A stretch of DNA of 64,000 nt from Marivita sp046591575 (GCF_046591575.1 NZ_JBIQWA010000004.1:372001-436000); one strand, 5' to 3'. Counted from the stretch's first letter, positions 7,408-15,046 are shown. Numbers and translations are program-made. Notes: generated by a model from the sequence alone, not told the origin.

Positions 7408-8136
7408 TTATATCAAGGGGCGTTTGGGCAAATCCGGTTCTGTGACATGCGCCAATCTGGCCAGCTCGGCCGGTTTCAGAACGATCAGCCGACCGTCTGA
7501 CCAGTCTGCAACACCCGCATCCCGCAGTTTGCCCAGTGTTTTATTCGTGTGAACCAGCGAAAGGCCCAAAGCATCTGCCACGTCTTGTTGCTTGTAAGGA
7601 AGCGGCACACCCTTGTTGCGCTCCAGCCGCAAGGCTGTGAGACGCGCATGAAACCTGTGCAGCAACCAAGCGATTTTGCCGGTTGCATCCAATTGGCCAA
7701 CGGCAACCAAAGCTTCGCCCAAAAGGTTCTCTTCGGTGGCGGACAGGTGGGTCATATCATATGCCCGCGCGGGTTGGGATTTGAACAAGGACCACAATTC
7801 AGACCGATTGAAAACACATAGCGACATAAGGGTCGTAGCCTCTACGGTGTGGCCCATTTCGCCCATAACACCGCTTTGCAAGCCGATGAAATCACCGGGT
7901 AAAACAAATCCAACCACCTGTCGCTCTCCGGTGGACAATGTCTTGTAACGCAACCCCATGCCGGTCAGCACCGTGAACAACTGGGCCGAAGAGGCACCTT
8001 CGACCAATATCTCGGATTTGGGCTCTGCTACAAATTCACCGGTTTTGAAACGTTGAAGGAACGCGGTCTCCTCCTTTGTAACATCGTCGAACAAAGGCAA
8101 CGCGCGTAATGGGCAATTGTCACATTTGGTGGTCAT
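7408..8136 (-). CDS. Crp/Fnr family transcriptional regulator
   Basis: A 242-residue Crp/Fnr-type regulator. The N-terminal cyclic-nucleotide-binding-like barrel (about 15-130) contains GERQVVGFVLPGDFIGL. A C-terminal winged helix (about 150-225) follows, with YKQQDVADALGLSLVHTNKTL as the helix-turn-helix. Two cysteines at the extreme N-terminus (CDNCPLR, C5 and C8) are present, but the four-Cys pattern of oxygen-sensing FNR is not complete. The ligand is unknown. AAAGGA lies upstream of ATG 8136. No EcfG motif is seen upstream. It is divergent from the receiver-like gene at 8217 and may regulate it or the adjacent operon; that is inference from position. Confidence 0.88.
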   Translation of the reverse strand: MTTKCDNCPLRALPLFDDVTKEETAFLQRFKTGEFVAEPKSEILVEGASSAQLFTVLTGMGLRYKTLSTGERQVVGFVLPGDFIGLQSGVMGEMGHTVEATTLMSLCVFNRSELWSLFKSQPARAYDMTHLSATEENLLGEALVAVGQLDATGKIAWLLHRFHARLTALRLERNKGVPLPYKQQDVADALGLSLVHTNKTLGKLRDAGVADWSDGRLIVLKPAELARLAHVTEPDLPKRPLI

Positions 8137-8216
8137 GTTTTCCTTTTACTATGTCACAGTTTAATGAAGACCCGCCGCGGACATGAGATACCCCGCTCCA
8201 AAGATTGGAGCGTGAC

Positions 8217-8591
8217 GTGACCGATAGTTTCTGGATTGAGGATGTGAACCTCGCTGTCCTGACCGATAGCCCCATCGAGGCGACTGACATCGCTGATATG
8301 GCCCGCCTTGGCGGGTACGGCCCTGTTGCCATATTCCGAAGCCCCACTGCAATAGCAGCGCTGCTGAACGATGGAGAGTTGCGCCCGACAGCCGTCATAT
8401 TAAGTCGAACACTCAGCACTGACGAGATATCGGCCTGCCTTGCCGGTGCGCGACTGGTAGGTGCCACGTCGATCCTTGTGGACAACGCGGCACATACCAG
8501 TCTTGTGGATCAATCCTTGCAATTGCAACGCCCGTTTTCCATGAACCAACTGCAAGCCGCATTTGACATTGCAGGCCTGCTGCGGCGTTAG
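8217..8591 (+). CDS. Receiver-domain-like protein lacking the phospho-acceptor Asp (124 aa)
   Basis: The protein looks like a stand-alone CheY-type receiver fold: alternating strands and helices, NLAVLTDS as strand 1, TAVILSRTL where the phospho-acceptor strand should be, ATSILVDNA as strand 4, and QRPFSMNQLQAAF where receivers carry the KPF motif. The expected Asp after strand 3 is Ser/Arg (VILSRT), and the Lys is replaced by Arg. It therefore probably cannot be phosphorylated and may act as a decoy or protein-protein module, somewhat like AmiR-type pseudo-receivers. GTG 8217 has GGAG 6 nt upstream; TTG 8205 is an alternative. Its stop overlaps that of the convergent 96-aa gene by 4 nt. Family assignment is by fold pattern only. 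Confidence 0.6.
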   Translation: MTDSFWIEDVNLAVLTDSPIEATDIADMARLGGYGPVAIFRSPTAIAALLNDGELRPTAVILSRTLSTDEISACLAGARLVGATSILVDNAAHTSLVDQSLQLQRPFSMNQLQAAFDIAGLLRR

Positions 8592-8878
8592 TCGCGACCA
8601 CGCATCGCCATTCCAAGCAATACGCCGACACCTACAGCCCCCAACAAGGCGAGACCTGGGTTTCTGCGCACGGCCGACATAGCGCTGTCCTGTGCGGACA
8701 TAAACGTATCCTGTGCCTCTGAAAGCGCCTTTTCGCCCTCGTCCCGCGCGGTCGCGACAGTGCGCTCAACAGATTTGCGCGCGGTTTCAACGGCTTCTTC
8801 GGCACGCTCTTTCAGATCCGATTGGGACGAAGCAGTATGCGTTTCAGGGGCTGGAGTTGAAGTATCTGTCTTTGTCAT
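8588..8878 (-). CDS. DUF883/ElaB-like small membrane-anchored protein (96 aa)
   Basis: The first 65 residues are charged and helical (LKERAEEAVETARKSVERTV), followed by RRNPGLALLGAVGVGVLLGMAM, a single C-terminal membrane anchor. This is the layout of DUF883 (ElaB/YqjD-type) proteins, which in E. coli tie ribosomes to the inner membrane in stationary phase. ATG 8878 has AAAGGA upstream. Its own EcfG-type promoter at 8911-8935 is interlocked back-to-back with that of the DUF1328 gene. The protein is probably induced by stress or stationary phase. Confidence 0.75.
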   Translation of the reverse strand: MTKTDTSTPAPETHTASSQSDLKERAEEAVETARKSVERTVATARDEGEKALSEAQDTFMSAQDSAMSAVRRNPGLALLGAVGVGVLLGMAMRGRD

Positions 8879-8910
8879 TGTGCTGTCCTTTCGATTGTCT
8901 TTGTCTGTGT

Positions 8911-8935
8911 AACGACCAACCCCCCAAGAAGTTCC
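8911..8935 (-). promoter_or_regulatory. EcfG-type promoter for the DUF883-like gene
   Basis: On the minus strand GGAAC (8935-8931), 16-nt spacer, CGTT (8914-8911), exact consensus, ending 32 nt before ATG 8878. Its -35 half-site forms the left arm of the 12-bp palindrome GTTCCATGGAAC (8931-8942), whose right arm is the -35 of the plus-strand promoter. Confidence 0.72.
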
Positions 8936-8937
8936 AT

Positions 8938-8962
8938 GGAACATTCCCAACCGCGCCACGTT
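8938..8962 (+). promoter_or_regulatory. EcfG-type promoter for the DUF1328 gene
   Basis: GGAAC (8938-8942), 16-nt spacer, CGTT (8959-8962), exact consensus, ending 35 nt before ATG 8998. The -35 elements of this and the divergent promoter are separated by only two bases, so two holoenzymes could hardly bind at once. Confidence 0.72.
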
Positions 8963-8997
8963 ATTTTTCTGATCGAGCAATATATCGGAGAAATACC

Positions 8998-9171
8998 ATG
9001 CTTTATTGGGCCATTCTATTTTTCGTCGTCGCTATTGTTGCGGGTGTTTTTGGATTTGGCGGCATCGCCAGCGCGTCTGCTGGTATCGCGCAGATCCTAT
9101 TCTTTATCTTTATCGTCTTGTTTGTCATCGCACTTCTCGTGCGCGCCTTGCGCGGAAAAACGCCACGATAA
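8998..9171 (+). CDS. DUF1328 family small membrane protein
   Basis: A 57-residue protein with two hydrophobic helices, MLYWAILFFVVAIVAGVFGF and QILFFIFIVLFVIALLVRAL, and the FGFGGIASASAGIAQILF signature of DUF1328 (YtjA type). These are small inner-membrane proteins of unknown function that recur in stress regulons of alphaproteobacteria. GGAG lies 8 nt before ATG 8998, and an exact EcfG promoter is at 8938-8962. A strong intrinsic terminator follows at 9187-9220, so it is mainly monocistronic. Confidence 0.85.
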   Translation: MLYWAILFFVVAIVAGVFGFGGIASASAGIAQILFFIFIVLFVIALLVRALRGKTPR

Positions 9172-9186
9172 ACACGCCGCATCCCC

Positions 9187-9220
9187 AAGATGCCGGGCCC
9201 TGATGATCCGGCATCTTTTT
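9187..9220 (+). terminator. Intrinsic terminator after the DUF1328 gene
   Basis: A 10-bp stem AAGATGCCGG / CCGGCATCTT with an 11-nt loop runs into a TTTTT tract. It lies 15 nt after the DUF1328 stop and 22 nt before the next ATG. Confidence 0.8.
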
Positions 9221-9241
9221 GTATTTCAAACAGGAGTTTAC

Positions 9242-9460
9242 ATGAATCGCCGAGACGCCCTTACCCATGCCATTTTGACCAAACTCCCCTTCGACAACGA
9301 CACGTATGCAAACCTCATTCAGGCGCATGAAGACATTGCCGCGCCTTTTGTGACCCAGAACGGCCAGTCTGACGGTCGCGTCGATTATGTCAAAGGGGCC
9401 AACATCGTCGGTTGTCATCACTTGGCTAACGCCATTTCCACGCAAGGCACACTGCAATGA
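9242..9460 (+). CDS. Hypothetical protein (72 aa) coupled to the acetolactate-synthase-like gene
   Basis: A 72-residue soluble protein of unknown family. It starts MNRRDALTHAILTKLPFDND with CAGGAG 6 nt upstream and ends in an ATGA overlap with the next gene, so translation is coupled. No metal or nucleotide motif is visible. The stable coupling to a thiamine-diphosphate enzyme suggests a partner or regulator, but it does not look like the ACT-domain small subunit (IlvH/IlvN). No separate promoter is recognised between the terminator at 9187-9220 and this start. Confidence 0.62.
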   Translation: MNRRDALTHAILTKLPFDNDTYANLIQAHEDIAAPFVTQNGQSDGRVDYVKGANIVGCHHLANAISTQGTLQ

Positions 9461-11103
9461 AAGATGCGCACATGACCCGATACAGAACCGGGGCGGTTGC
9501 GGTGTTGGAGGCGCTTGAGGCGCATGGTGTCAACACGATTTTTGGCGTGCCGGGCGAAGAAACGACAGCGCTTATGACGGCCATCGAAGACAGCGCTCTG
9601 ACATTTGTGCTGTGCCGACATGAACAAGCCGCCGCGTTTATGGCGTCTGTTCATGGCCGATTGACCAACACACCCGCCGTATGTTTGTCGACACTAGGAC
9701 CGGGGGCCACAAACCTTGTCACCGGTGTGGCCGATGCGCAGCTCGATCATGTGCCGTTGATTGCGCTGACCGGTCAGGCAGGGCGCGATCGTCTCAAACG
9801 GGAAAGCCATCAGGTCATCGACCTGGAAGCGCTCTTTGCGCCGGTCACGAAACAAAGCCGCACGCTGCTGATGGCAGACGATATCCCCAGTTCAGTCGCC
9901 GAAGCGGTCCGTCTAGCCAAGCATGAAAAACCGGGCGCGGTTCATCTGTCCCTGCCCGAAGGTGTGGCGGCCACGCAAACAAATGCACCTATCGTCCAGG
10001 CCCGTTACACACGACCGGGCGCGGCGCATACCGACAGCCTGCGTGATGTGGCAAAGGCCATAGGCGCGGCCGAACGTCCCATCGTCGTCGCCGGGGCCGG
10101 TGTTTTGCGCGACAAAGCTGTGGATGCCGTAACAGCGTTTGTCGAGAACACCCAAATCCCGTTGGTCACAACCTTTATGGCCAAGGGCATTCTAGCAAAA
10201 GATCATCCCCAGATGTTGTTCTCGGTTGGACAACCCCAGGACGATATCATCGACCGCGCCTTGCAAGCCGCCGATTTGATCGTGGCCATAGGTTTTGATC
10301 CCGTGGAATACGACACAACAAAACTGACACTGGGCAAAACTCCGGTTGCAGCCATATCGCTTGCCCCCTCACCTGTTGACAGCGGCTGGCACATCACCGC
10401 CGAAGCGGTGGGTGAATTGTCCCACACGCTCAGCAGCGTCACCGCGCATTTGAATGAAGCACGGTGGCCGACATGTCCGACATTTGCGTCTGTCCGGGAC
10501 GACATGATCCAACATTTGTCGCGTCCGAACGGATCAGACCGGAATGGGCTCATGTCGCCCCATGATTTATGTGCCAGCGTGTCCGATGTGATCCGTCCGG
10601 AGGACACCGTTATCAGCGGTGTCGGTCTTCACAAACTTTGGGTCGCGCGGCAGGTGATCGCCAAACGAGCCGGGCAAGTGATCGTGCCTAACGGATTGGC
10701 CGGGATGGGCCTTGCCCTGCCCGGTGCCATAGCCGCAGCCCGCGTTCAAACAAAAGGACGTGTTCTTGCCATTTGCGGCGACGGCGAGGTGATGATGAAC
10801 CTTCAGGAAATGGAAACCGCGGCCCGACTGGGTTTGCGCCTGACCATTATGGTCTGGGAAGATGGCGGATATGGCCTGATTGACGAACATCAGGACGATG
10901 ACCGTCCGGAGTTCAGTTTCAATAATCCCGTCTGGTCAAAACTGGCGCATTCATTCGGCTGGACACACGCCCATGCCAAAACCGCGCATGATGCGTATCA
11001 GTTGCTGCACGCGGGTCTGACTGCAGAGGGTCCAACCCTTGTTTCCGTTCGGGTGGACTATGCATTGGGTGGTGGACTGCCCACCGCCGAGAACGCGGCC
11101 TGA
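9457..11103 (+). CDS. Thiamine-diphosphate enzyme, acetolactate-synthase large-subunit-like
   Basis: A 548-residue member of the thiamine diphosphate enzyme superfamily, closest in pattern to acetolactate synthase large subunits. The N-terminal PYR domain has GVPGEETTALM and the catalytic Glu in RHEQAA (E56). A central dehydrogenase-like domain follows, and then the PP domain with the cofactor motif GDGEVMMNLQEMETA ending in WEDGGYGLI. Family members condense two pyruvates to acetolactate or carry out related carboligations. No regulatory subunit gene is adjacent, and the WEDGG ending of the cofactor motif resembles catabolic AlsS-type enzymes more than IlvB. It sits between stress genes; whether it belongs to that regulon is not shown by a promoter motif. 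Confidence 0.8.
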   Translation: MKDAHMTRYRTGAVAVLEALEAHGVNTIFGVPGEETTALMTAIEDSALTFVLCRHEQAAAFMASVHGRLTNTPAVCLSTLGPGATNLVTGVADAQLDHVPLIALTGQAGRDRLKRESHQVIDLEALFAPVTKQSRTLLMADDIPSSVAEAVRLAKHEKPGAVHLSLPEGVAATQTNAPIVQARYTRPGAAHTDSLRDVAKAIGAAERPIVVAGAGVLRDKAVDAVTAFVENTQIPLVTTFMAKGILAKDHPQMLFSVGQPQDDIIDRALQAADLIVAIGFDPVEYDTTKLTLGKTPVAAISLAPSPVDSGWHITAEAVGELSHTLSSVTAHLNEARWPTCPTFASVRDDMIQHLSRPNGSDRNGLMSPHDLCASVSDVIRPEDTVISGVGLHKLWVARQVIAKRAGQVIVPNGLAGMGLALPGAIAAARVQTKGRVLAICGDGEVMMNLQEMETAARLGLRLTIMVWEDGGYGLIDEHQDDDRPEFSFNNPVWSKLAHSFGWTHAHAKTAHDAYQLLHAGLTAEGPTLVSVRVDYALGGGLPTAENAA

Positions 11104-11104
11104 C

Positions 11105-11129
11105 GGAACACAACACCGATTGCGACGTT
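11105..11129 (+). promoter_or_regulatory. EcfG-type promoter for dps
   Basis: GGAAC (11105-11109), 16-nt spacer, CGTT (11126-11129), exact consensus, starting 2 nt after the upstream stop codon and ending 29 nt before the dps ATG. Confidence 0.75.
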
Positions 11130-11158
11130 GTTTGAGCAGGTAACGAAGGAGATGACCC

Positions 11159-11656
11159 ATGAAAGACGCACTGCGCGTAATGCCAAGCACTGATGATGTA
11201 TCCACCGGGGTGCGCGACACTGCCACAATCGCAAATGCAATTGGGGATGTCCTCTCGGATACGTATCGGCTTGTCTTCAAAACACATGCCTATCACTGGA
11301 ATGTTGAAGGCCCGTTGTTTTATTCCATCCACAAACTGACCGAAGAACAGTACGAGAATATGTTCACCGCCGCCGACGAACTGGCAGATCGTATTCGCGC
11401 GCTGGGGCAACTGGCCCCATCAGCAATGGCCGATATTGTGGCCCGTTCCAAGATCGAGGATCGCAGCACGGATTTGACCGCCGCAGACATGGTCGAAGAC
11501 CTTGCCGCCGATCACGAACGCGTTGCACACCGGTTGCATGCCTTGATCGGTTTGGTGGAAGGCAAGAAAGACCCGGTGACCGAAGATCTGGCGACCGAAC
11601 GAAGTGCCTTTCACGAACAAGCCGCATGGATGCTGCGGGCTATTGCCAAGTCATAG
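11159..11656 (+). CDS. dps: Dps/ferritin-like DNA-protection protein
   Basis: A 165-residue Dps-family protein. The intersubunit ferroxidase motif is visible as KTHAYHWNVEGPLFYSIH (H residues) followed by EEQYENMFTAADELADRI (Asp/Glu ligands). Dps dodecamers bind DNA, oxidise Fe(II) with peroxide and store the iron, protecting DNA in starvation and oxidative stress. AAGGAG precedes ATG 11159. An exact EcfG promoter and a strong terminator (11675-11704) mark it as a single-gene unit in the stress regulon. The terminator is shared with the convergent phyR gene. Confidence 0.92.
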   Translation: MKDALRVMPSTDDVSTGVRDTATIANAIGDVLSDTYRLVFKTHAYHWNVEGPLFYSIHKLTEEQYENMFTAADELADRIRALGQLAPSAMADIVARSKIEDRSTDLTAADMVEDLAADHERVAHRLHALIGLVEGKKDPVTEDLATERSAFHEQAAWMLRAIAKS

Positions 11657-11674
11657 ACGGTGTTGATTGTAGCG

Positions 11675-11704
11675 AAAGGGGGCGGCTTTCACCGCCCCTT
11701 TTTT
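11675..11704. terminator. Intrinsic terminator between dps and phyR
   Basis: GGGGCGG-CTTTCA-CCGCCCC, flanked by an A run on the left and six T on the right, so it can work in both directions between the convergent dps and phyR genes. It ends just before the phyR stop codon at 11706. Confidence 0.85.
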
Positions 11705-11705
11705 G

Positions 11706-12515
11706 TTAAACTTTAAGGGTTTCCGTCGAAGAAAAGAACATCGCCTGACTGACCGCCGCACGAACCTGATCTTCGGTATAGGGTTTGGAAATAAGGAATG
11801 CAGGCTCCGGACTATCGCCTGTCAACAAACGCTCCGGGAAAGCTGTGATAAAGATCACAGGGATATCCGGCGTTTGCTCAAGGATATCGTTTACCGCATC
11901 AATACCGCTGGAGTTGTCTGCCAGCTGAATGTCAGACAGGATCAGATTTGGCAGTTCCTTGTCGAACAGATCCAACGCACTTTGCGCTGTGCGTGCAACC
12001 CCGGTGACCTGATGGCCCATATCGCCAACGATGGCCTCTAGATCCATCGCAATAATCGCCTCATCCTCGATGATCATCACCTTACCGGCCACCGATTTCG
12101 CCATTTCTGTATAGGCAACATCAATCAGTTCCCGGATCTCAGCCTCAGAGCGGTTCATCACCGTCGCGATATCGTCGAACGACAGCTCCTCAATGGTATG
12201 CAACAGCAACGCTTCGCGGGTGTCGCGGGTCAGGTTTGACAGATGCTCAAGCGCCTTGGCTTGCGCGCCGTCCTCTTCGGGTTCAAATTGGCCGCCACTT
12301 GTCGACCAGATGGATTGGAATACTTTATAAAGCGCAACACGCGGTGATAGATCACCGTCAAACAGGCTCATATCGGCCAAGATCGCCTCCAAGGTCAGGA
12401 TGGCATACCGATCCCCGGATGTCTGTGATCCAGTCAAGGCACGTGCATACCGACGCAGATATGGTAGGTTTTCGCCGATCCGGGTTGTGATGTCGGCTGA
12501 TCCGTTGGCGGTCAT
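11706..12515 (-). CDS. phyR: PhyR general stress response regulator (sigma-like domain plus receiver)
   Basis: A 269-residue protein. Its N-terminal part (about 1-140) resembles an ECF sigma factor (region 4-like ELSFDDIATVMNRSEAEIREL), and its C-terminal part is a receiver (about 144-262) with acidic pair E150-D151, phospho-acceptor D195 (LSDIQL) and K244 (SKPY). PhyR is the anti-anti-sigma factor of the alphaproteobacterial general stress response: when phosphorylated, its sigma-like domain binds NepR and frees EcfG. I chose ATG 12515 because GGGAG precedes it and the length fits; the longer frame to 12665 crosses the promoters. It is divergent from nepR-ecfG, with interlocked EcfG promoters at 12551-12582. 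Confidence 0.95.
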   Translation of the reverse strand: MTANGSADITTRIGENLPYLRRYARALTGSQTSGDRYAILTLEAILADMSLFDGDLSPRVALYKVFQSIWSTSGGQFEPEEDGAQAKALEHLSNLTRDTREALLLHTIEELSFDDIATVMNRSEAEIRELIDVAYTEMAKSVAGKVMIIEDEAIIAMDLEAIVGDMGHQVTGVARTAQSALDLFDKELPNLILSDIQLADNSSGIDAVNDILEQTPDIPVIFITAFPERLLTGDSPEPAFLISKPYTEDQVRAAVSQAMFFSSTETLKV

Positions 12516-12550
12516 GGATGTAACTCCCTCAAAAAAATTTCCACTCTCAT

Positions 12551-12575
12551 GGAACCAAACGCTCGGAACCGCGTT
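12551..12575 (+). promoter_or_regulatory. EcfG-type promoter for nepR-ecfG
   Basis: GGAAC (12551-12555), 16-nt spacer, CGTT (12572-12575), exact consensus, ending 34 nt before the nepR ATG. The spacer contains the -10 element of the opposing phyR promoter. It implies autoregulation of the sigma factor operon. Confidence 0.8.
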
Positions 12576-12582
12576 AGGTTCC
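12558..12582 (-). promoter_or_regulatory. EcfG-type promoter for phyR
   Basis: On the minus strand GGAAC (12582-12578), 16-nt spacer, CGTT (12561-12558), exact consensus, ending 42 nt before the phyR ATG. It overlaps the plus-strand nepR promoter over 18 bp, so initiation in the two directions should be mutually exclusive. Confidence 0.8.
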
Positions 12583-12609
12583 AGAAAAATAGCAAATCTG
12601 TGTGAGAAA

Positions 12610-12783
12610 ATGAACCAGCATCCGTCCAGACCAAACCTGTCTGAAGAGATCGACGCAAATCTCAAGCGTGCGTTTGATCAGATCAGCAAGGAAGAGGTTC
12701 CCGACCGTTTTTCTACCCTGCTCGCCCAGCTTCGTGCAGCTGAACAGGCGCAGGCTGGCAAGGAGCAACACTGTGACACTTGA
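12610..12783 (+). CDS. nepR: NepR anti-sigma factor
   Basis: A 57-residue protein with the NepR core: LSEEIDANLKRAFDQISKEE then VPDRFSTLLAQLRAAE. NepR binds and silences EcfG in unstressed cells and is sequestered by phosphorylated PhyR. The start ATG 12610 has only a weak GTGAGAAA upstream. The 3' end overlaps the ecfG start by 11 nt, so anti-sigma and sigma are translationally coupled. Short proteins of this family are often missed; the position directly upstream of ecfG and divergent from phyR supports the call. Confidence 0.93.
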   Translation: MNQHPSRPNLSEEIDANLKRAFDQISKEEVPDRFSTLLAQLRAAEQAQAGKEQHCDT

Positions 12784-13324
12784 TCCCCGTGACGAGCTGA
12801 TGGAACATTTGGGTGCAATGCGGGCGTTCGCGATGAGCTTGACGCGCAACCCGGCCCTTGCCGATGACATGGTACAGGATTCACTGGTCAAAGCCTGGAC
12901 CAAGATTGGCACGTTCGAGCCAGGCACAAACATGCGGGCGTGGTTGTTCACTATTGTGCGCAACACTTATTATTCTCATCACCGCAAAGCCCGCCGCGAA
13001 GTGGCGGATGTAGACGGGGTGTTGTCCGAAGGGTTGGCACAAAAACCAGATCATGATGGCCGTTTGCAAATGCGCGATTTCAACACCGCATTTGATCAAC
13101 TGAACGATGAACAGCGCGAAGCGCTGGTGCTGGTCGGGGCTGCCGGTTTTTCGTATGAAGAGGCAGCAGAAACCTGTGGCGTGGCCGTAGGCACAATCAA
13201 AAGCCGGGTCAACAGGGCCCGCAGCCGCTTGACGGAACTGATGTCTATTGACGAAGAAAGCAGCATGGAAATGACTGACTCTGTAACCGCTGGTATCGTG
13301 GCCTCTCAGCGCAGCGTTGCCTGA
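12773..13324 (+). CDS. ecfG: EcfG general stress sigma factor
   Basis: A 183-residue ECF sigma factor of the EcfG (ECF15) group. Region 2 is at about 18-85 (ADDMVQDSLVKAWTKIGTFE and NMRAWLFTIVRNTYYSHHRK) and region 4 at about 105-160 (AAGFSYEEAAETCGVAVGTI, KSRVNRAR). It directs RNA polymerase to GGAAC-N16/17-CGTT promoters, of which eight exact copies lie in this island. I chose GTG 12773 because AGGAG lies 7 nt upstream and the first residues TLDPRDELMEHLGAMRAFA fit the family. The gene overlaps nepR by 11 nt and precedes a histidine kinase by 9 nt. Confidence 0.94.
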   Translation: MTLDPRDELMEHLGAMRAFAMSLTRNPALADDMVQDSLVKAWTKIGTFEPGTNMRAWLFTIVRNTYYSHHRKARREVADVDGVLSEGLAQKPDHDGRLQMRDFNTAFDQLNDEQREALVLVGAAGFSYEEAAETCGVAVGTIKSRVNRARSRLTELMSIDEESSMEMTDSVTAGIVASQRSVA

Positions 13325-13333
13325 TCACACTGC

Positions 13334-15046
13334 ATGTCGGTGTCGCGTTTCCTGCCCAAGAGATTGATCACAAGGCTGGTGTTTCTCATGACACTGGCCT
13401 TGTTGCCGCTTGGCTTGATCTCGATCTGGCAGACCAGTGTTGTCGTGCAAGAAGCCGAGGCCCTGTCGCGGGCGTCTCTCTTGTCGCGGACCAAAGATGA
13501 AGCCAGCGAAGAACAGCGACTGGTCCAACAGGCCCTCGGCGCGGCACAGGGTATGGCAAGCGTCGCATTATCCCTGGATGCCGAACGGTGCAGCCGGGCA
13601 ATGCAGCGATTGGTCGATGAAAACCCGGACTATATTTTCGCAGGATTTGTCCCGTCCAGCGGACGCATGTCCTGCAGCTCTGTTGACGTGCCCGTCGACT
13701 TGACGTCCGAGCCTGGCTTTGACACCTTCATCAATCGGTCAGAACCATTTGTAGAGGTTAGCGCCTCAGGTGCTGTTACCGGGCAACCGGTTTTGATCAT
13801 AACTCATGCTGTTGTCGATGACAGCGGATTGCAGGGGCGCATTACGATCTCGATTCCGCATTGGCGGGCACGTGAAACGCTGAACGAACGAGACGCGGCA
13901 TCCGGCCTGAAAATTGCATCCTTCAACTCTGCCGGGGATTTGATCGCCACAACCCAGGGCGTGAAAGATCCTGTCGGATATCTTCCTCAAGACATCGCAT
14001 TGGAAGATCTGCCCGCCCGCAGCAACACCACATTCCGCGCGCTATCGAATGACGGGCGACAGCGGCTTTTTGCGGTCGCACCGCTTGTCCCCGGCACGCT
14101 TTATCTGGTGGGAAGCTGGCCCATCAAAGCCTCCAACAGCATTGCTCCGGGTTTGGCAAGCGTCAGCCCCATCCTTTTCCCCGCTTTGATGTGGGTTGCC
14201 GGATTGGGTGTCGCTGTTCTTGGCCTGCAGCATCTTGTGATCAGGCACATCACCGTGTTGAGATCCGCAATGCGCCAGTTCGGTTTAGGAGAACGGGACG
14301 CCGACGGGCTTGAGCTGATCAATCCACCCCGGGAATTCGAAGATACAGAGCGCGCATTCAACAGGATGACCAGAATTCTGTCCGAAGCAGAGGCGCGTCA
14401 GAAGGCAGATTTGCGCGACAAGGAGGTGCTTCTCAGAGAAGTTCACCACCGCGTCAAAAACAATCTTCAGCTGATCGCATCCATCATGAATATGCAGATG
14501 CGCCGTGCCCAAAGCACGGAAGCCAAACTGCTTTTGTCAGGGTTGCAGCAGCGCGTGCGCGGGTTGGCAATGCTCCACCGGACGCTTTACACAACCACAG
14601 ATGTCTCGACCATCGACAGCAAAGAGCTGGTTGAAACCGTCGCGATGGATGCGTCAAACCTGATCCCGGACAGCAAGATGGAGGTTGTGACCGATCTTCA
14701 GTCCTTCCCGCTTTACCCGGATCAGGCCGTTCCGCTGTCCATGCTCGTTGCCGAAGCGCTGACCAATGCGTTCAAATACTCGGACGCGTCCGAGGTCGAC
14801 ACAGTCATTCGCGTGATACTGGAAGAGCACGCGAACAACGTCGCGCGTCTTATGATCACCAATCCGATTGGGGACGTGGAAGACGATTACGAAATCGACA
14901 CAGGCGACAAGCTTGGCTCTCAGCTGCTCAAGGCGTTCATTAGGCAGCTGGATGGCACAGCACATTCCGGCATTCGCAACGGACTGTTCGTCTTTGAAAT
15001 CACATTCGAACGTCGGGATTTTGAGGGTCACAGGAATGCCGGATGA
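13334..15046 (+). CDS. Membrane sensor histidine kinase (HisKA_2 type), probable PhyR kinase
   Basis: A 570-residue sensor kinase. A transmembrane helix at about 11-33, an extracytoplasmic region to about 275 with one pair of Cys residues, and a second helix at about 277-298 precede a HAMP-like linker. The dimerisation/phosphorylation box is EVHHRVKNNLQLIASIMNMQ (likely phospho-His 372) and is of the HisKA_2/HWE class that phosphorylates PhyR. The ATPase domain follows with VAEALTNAFKYSD (N box). The position directly after ecfG and the kinase class make it the likely cognate PhyR kinase. The signal sensed is unknown. It overlaps the phospholipase D gene by 11 nt. Confidence 0.9.
   Translation: MSVSRFLPKRLITRLVFLMTLALLPLGLISIWQTSVVVQEAEALSRASLLSRTKDEASEEQRLVQQALGAAQGMASVALSLDAERCSRAMQRLVDENPDYIFAGFVPSSGRMSCSSVDVPVDLTSEPGFDTFINRSEPFVEVSASGAVTGQPVLIITHAVVDDSGLQGRITISIPHWRARETLNERDAASGLKIASFNSAGDLIATTQGVKDPVGYLPQDIALEDLPARSNTTFRALSNDGRQRLFAVAPLVPGTLYLVGSWPIKASNSIAPGLASVSPILFPALMWVAGLGVAVLGLQHLVIRHITVLRSAMRQFGLGERDADGLELINPPREFEDTERAFNRMTRILSEAEARQKADLRDKEVLLREVHHRVKNNLQLIASIMNMQMRRAQSTEAKLLLSGLQQRVRGLAMLHRTLYTTTDVSTIDSKELVETVAMDASNLIPDSKMEVVTDLQSFPLYPDQAVPLSMLVAEALTNAFKYSDASEVDTVIRVILEEHANNVARLMITNPIGDVEDDYEIDTGDKLGSQLLKAFIRQLDGTAHSGIRNGLFVFEITFERRDFEGHRNAG

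Noticed and set aside
9457..11103. Assignment as biosynthetic IlvB
   Set aside because: No IlvH/IlvN or ilvC next to it, and the cofactor motif ends in WEDGGYG rather than the usual NN form; the name is kept general.
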